From assembly GCA_021740425.1 (NCBI GenBank), contig JAIOZV010000009.1:1-36149 (forward strand): a stretch of 36,149 nucleotides of DNA, given 5' to 3'. Source of the stretch: Bacteroidales bacterium. GTDB taxonomy: Bacteria > Bacteroidota > Bacteroidia > Bacteroidales > 4484-276. Numbering within the stretch: the stretch's first letter is position 1; each line of letters opens with the position of its first letter. The translations under genes and the position numbers were made by a program. Positions 33,574-36,149 of the stretch are shown in pieces. Below the pieces are notes generated by a model. That model ran no database searches. It was not told the DNA's origin and saw nothing but the letters and a program-made list of their open reading frames with translations.

Positions 33574-33591
33574 TTATCGGATATCCGATAA
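33574..33591. repeat. Perfect 18-bp palindrome
   Basis: TTATCGGATATCCGATAA is exactly self-complementary, with no loop. It sits between the queA-side hairpin and the transposase remnant and may be an IS end, a target site or a protein-binding site. Confidence 0.7.
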
Positions 33592-33647
33592 GCCCGGGAA
33601 TCCGTCATTCAGATTTGTGGTCATGATGCCATTCAGGCTATCCCGCA

Positions 33648-34034
33648 TTATTCATCTCGGGGCGGATTGTCAGTAGGTTCAATATCTATTACAACACTTT
33701 TACGTCCTTTCAAACTGCTGACATAGCGATCTACCCATGAAGAGCAAAGGGCAAATAGTAGAGGTTTGCCTATTCTGTTTTCAAACCTGTACATGGTAGG
33801 TTGGGAGGCCATTTCACCATCAAGTATGTCGTGATAAAGAGGGTCGCTTTTTAGATAGGCCACATCATTTGCATCTTCATACCCTTGCATCAGGGTTAAC
33901 ACACGTTGCTTCAAAATTTTTTCTATGCTGTGGACTATCCGGAAGGGATCGCGTTTATCGGGAATGTAGCGGCTGAAATAACGCAATAGGCCATGCTTAC
34001 TTTCAAGTTTTTCCAGCGGTAGTACCTTCTTTAT
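33648..34034 (-). pseudogene. Truncated IS1380-family transposase remnant
   Basis: The open frame (about 128 codons, stop at 34035-34037 upstream and at 33648-33650 downstream) reads LRYFSRYIPDKRDPFRIVHSIEKILKQRVLTLMQGYEDANDVAYLKSDP, then DGEMASQPTMYRFENRIGK, then VVIDIEPTDNPPRDE. These are the N-terminal blocks of IS1380-type DDE transposases, with the first catalytic Asp probably in VIDIEPTD. A full enzyme is about 430 aa; the rest is missing after an in-frame TAA. Only a TTG (33986) could start it. It abuts the stop of the 600-aa gene. Confidence 0.8.
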
Positions 34035-35833
34035 TTAAGGTCTGCCGGGTCAGCAGACAATGAGATAGCTTCGATTTTTAGATCATCCATAAGAAAAAAT
34101 TCGTCCTGATTAAAGTTGAAAAAGTAAACCTTGAGCTTGTCGTCATCGTGACGTAAGGGTGGAATCATGCAGCCAAATTCCACGAAGGTCCATTTATTTT
34201 TGCGGTTATATTCGCTCATGTAAAATGGCTTGTAAAAATAGTGTTGCCTGTTTTGTTCGAGCTGAATAACCAGTTGGGAAAGTGATTTTTTTTGGTTTGA
34301 GAAAATCTGAGCACTTACAGTTACCCACATAAATTCTGATTTCATCAGGGGTTTTGCGTCCACCAACAACCCGGAGCTATAAGGGTGTTTTTTTCCGGCA
34401 CCGGATGAAAATTCGCCACTGAAAGCAAGGGTGTCGGTAACTGAAGCATAGTTGAGCCAACCTATATCTTTTTCAAAATCATTTTCAAAAACTTGCCTGG
34501 AAATTATTATATTCTCCGGAAGTCTGACTCTTGCAGCAGGAACCATTCTTAAAAAGGAATCTTTGTAAATCTCAAAATCGATTCTGCCGGGAGGAAAAAT
34601 ATACTTGTAATGTTGGTAAAACTGAATACTATTCAGAATGAGAATTAGGCCAAAGAGGACCGCAAAAAAATATTTCAGGATTTTATTTTTATTTATAAGA
34701 AGAAAAAAATACCCAAGTAAAACACCAATTAAAGGATAAATGTCTATAAAGGTTCTGTTGCCGAAATTGGAGGTAAAAGTCCAGCAATACCAGCTCGATT
34801 GAACATAAACGAATGAAATAAGAAAAAACAGCAGCCACAGGAATCGGAATCTGCTTTTCCGGAATAAAGTTATCAATCCACCCAGAGCCAGAAAAGTCAA
34901 AGGAGTGTAAACAAACCAACCTTTTTCAAAACTGAAAAGGATTTGGAAAAAATAGGGATTTGAAAAATCAAAACCATTTTCGCCATAGGAGTAAACAATC
35001 CAATGACCTGACTGCATGTACCAAAGCAGCATCATCACAAAGGGAAAAAATCCGCCTGCAGCTACAATCGCCAAAAATGTTTTCAGGTTTTGAAAGGTGT
35101 TTTTCATCAGCCGTATAAATTCAGATGCCGAACCTGCAACGAAAGGAACCAGCAAAATCACCAATCCATTTGTTGGTCTGATAATCACGATCAATCCGTA
35201 AAGCAATGCAGCCGATAATATTTTAGGAATTCTGAATTTCAGGGCGGCCTGTTTTACAAACAGTAGAAATGCTGAAATAGCTGCAAAACTGTAAACATGG
35301 CTCATGGCTCCTTCCTTCAGCACATAATAGTTTATGTTGGTTCCCATGGCAATCAGGATGAGTATTCCGGCAATATGGTTTTTTTTGAAATGATGGGTTT
35401 GAAGTAATGCTTGTAAAAAACGTAATCCCACCCAGAGATAAAATAGTGCCGCCAATCCCATCGTGTATTGGTAAATGATGGAATAACCATCGGCCTGAAA
35501 ACCGAGTATCAGCGAGAGTAAATGAGCAATCAGAAAAAAGGGGAGCATCAATATTGCCACACCCGGAAAGTAGGTGTTTACAGTTTTTCCCTCAAAATTG
35601 TAACGAAAATCCTTGATTTTGTTGTGGCCATAGTATTTGGCTTCGTAATCTTCGATGAATTTGTAATCCAAATCATGATAAATGAAAATTGCGGGCAGGT
35701 AGGCATAGTATCCTTTACCATCGCTGATCAACACTCTGTCGAAAGGATCCCCGGGGTTTTTAACCATGAAAAAGGTTAGCAGATAAATAATGAGAACAAT
35801 CTCAGGTATGTATTGTGAATACTTTGATGGCAT
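34031..35833 (-). CDS. Large polytopic membrane protein, probable GT-C-type glycosyltransferase
   Basis: 600 aa with about 11-12 hydrophobic helices in residues 10-410 and a soluble C-terminal domain of about 190 residues, likely periplasmic and beta-rich (EFMWVTVSAQIFSNQKKSLSQLVIQLEQ..., ending FFLMDDLKIEAISL). The N-terminal loop after helix 1 holds DPFDRVLISDGKGYYAYLPAIFIYHDLDYKF, reminiscent of the acidic first loop of GT-C enzymes that use lipid-linked sugars, and a later loop has VQSSWYCWTFTSNFGNRTFIDIYPLIGVLLGY. Sugar and acceptor are unknown. Its stop lies where the transposase remnant begins, so the 3' end could have been altered by that insertion. Confidence 0.7.
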   Translation of the reverse strand: MPSKYSQYIPEIVLIIYLLTFFMVKNPGDPFDRVLISDGKGYYAYLPAIFIYHDLDYKFIEDYEAKYYGHNKIKDFRYNFEGKTVNTYFPGVAILMLPFFLIAHLLSLILGFQADGYSIIYQYTMGLAALFYLWVGLRFLQALLQTHHFKKNHIAGILILIAMGTNINYYVLKEGAMSHVYSFAAISAFLLFVKQAALKFRIPKILSAALLYGLIVIIRPTNGLVILLVPFVAGSASEFIRLMKNTFQNLKTFLAIVAAGGFFPFVMMLLWYMQSGHWIVYSYGENGFDFSNPYFFQILFSFEKGWFVYTPLTFLALGGLITLFRKSRFRFLWLLFFLISFVYVQSSWYCWTFTSNFGNRTFIDIYPLIGVLLGYFFLLINKNKILKYFFAVLFGLILILNSIQFYQHYKYIFPPGRIDFEIYKDSFLRMVPAARVRLPENIIISRQVFENDFEKDIGWLNYASVTDTLAFSGEFSSGAGKKHPYSSGLLVDAKPLMKSEFMWVTVSAQIFSNQKKSLSQLVIQLEQNRQHYFYKPFYMSEYNRKNKWTFVEFGCMIPPLRHDDDKLKVYFFNFNQDEFFLMDDLKIEAISLSADPADLK

Positions 35834-36040
35834 TGATGATTATTGATGGTTATTTGTAATCATTGATGGTCATCTGGCTGCGCCGTCATTTATTGTTATT
35901 AATAGTCATTTGTTGTTACCGATGGTCATTAATAGTCATTGATTTTTTAAATCCAAACCTCTCCCAACTCAAAACTCACCACTCACTACTCCCAACTCCC
36001 AACTCACCACTCACCACTCACTACTCCCAACTCACAACTC
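35834..36040. repeat. Two adjacent degenerate tandem repeats
   Basis: 35834-35945 is built of (C)ATTGATGGT / ATTAATAGTC-type units of 9-11 bp. 35953-36040 is built of 7-8-bp ACTCACC / ACTCCCA-type units. The second array reaches into the last codons of the NamZ gene on the minus strand (GAG TTG TGA fits the repeat). Confidence 0.85.
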
Positions 36041-36149
36041 AAAATCGGGATATAGCAAATATTTCTTTCTGATCTTTTTAAAATTTTCAAGCTTTGGCTG
36101 CCAGCTTTCGCGGATTTGTTCTTCATTGAGGCCTGAAATAATTTGTTGT
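36032..36149 (-). CDS. Exo-beta-N-acetylmuramidase NamZ-like (DUF1343), C-terminal end only
   Basis: The last 38 residues and the stop are visible: SGLNEEQIRESWQPKLENF, then KKIRKKYLLYPDFEL. This is the typical end of DUF1343/NamZ proteins, which remove terminal N-acetylmuramate from peptidoglycan fragments. The final Leu and stop appear to come from the tandem-repeat array rather than from the conserved end (LYPDF). The rest of the gene is beyond the right edge. Confidence 0.72.
   Translation of the reverse strand, partial: QQIISGLNEEQIRESWQPKLENFKKIRKKYLLYPDFEL

Overview
The window reads as a chromosomal segment of a Bacteroidota bacterium, probably a Bacteroidales/Marinilabiliales-type anaerobe or microaerophile. 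Supporting signs are TAnnTTTG promoter boxes, an almost complete lack of Shine-Dalgarno sequences, a secreted protease with a type IX secretion (T9SS) C-terminal domain, Bacteroidota-type porins, a sufBCD cluster and rubrerythrin. No rRNA, tRNA or CRISPR array was seen.

Layout. 1-9367 (mostly +): the end of an outer-membrane porin, acetyl-CoA synthetase (acs), an OFA-family MFS carrier, a 73-aa membrane peptide, a T9SS-exported trypsin-like protease (-), and a tandem pair of MFS carriers that resemble animal MFSD1. 9421-11907: a secreted protein of unknown function facing xerD. 11908-19870: an accessory block, visibly richer in A/T, wedged between the core genes xerD and rubrerythrin. All its genes lie on the minus strand: a lipoprotein trypsin-like protease, a DUF418 membrane protein, and a translationally coupled pair formed by a single-chain type IIG restriction-modification enzyme and a protein with a C-terminal HEPN-type RNase motif. 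19875-24234 (-): rubrerythrin, DUF4342, uvrC, thiL. 24607-28336 (+): sufBCD. 28498-30405 (-): a Crp/Fnr regulator, a lone receiver domain and phosphatidylserine synthase in one run. 30638-33429 (+): an alginate-export-type porin, an 82-aa protein and queA. 33444-36149: palindromic repeats, a decayed IS1380-type transposase, a 600-aa polytopic membrane protein, and the last 38 codons of a NamZ/DUF1343 protein.

The most interesting region is the accessory block. Three imperfect palindromes (12316-12372, 13186-13317, 14420-14565) stand in the same orientation around the two single-gene units. On the minus strand each begins with an AAC-ending heptamer (CAATAAC, CTAAAAC, CAATAAC) and ends with a GTT-starting heptamer (GTTGTAG, GTTGTGG, GTTGTAG), which is the outer architecture of integron attC sites; the first heptamer of one contains the stop codon of the gene before it. 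A second palindrome family flanks the restriction-HEPN operon in direct orientation (14601-14719 and 19241-19330). I read the block as a small cassette-like defence and accessory island. The cassette interpretation and the restriction-HEPN partnership are inferences; the repeats, motifs and gene overlap are visible in the sequence.

Other themes are degenerate short-unit tandem repeats in several intergenic gaps (20775-20927, 24304-24400, 35834-36040), and acetate or carboxylate handling (acs next to an OFA carrier).
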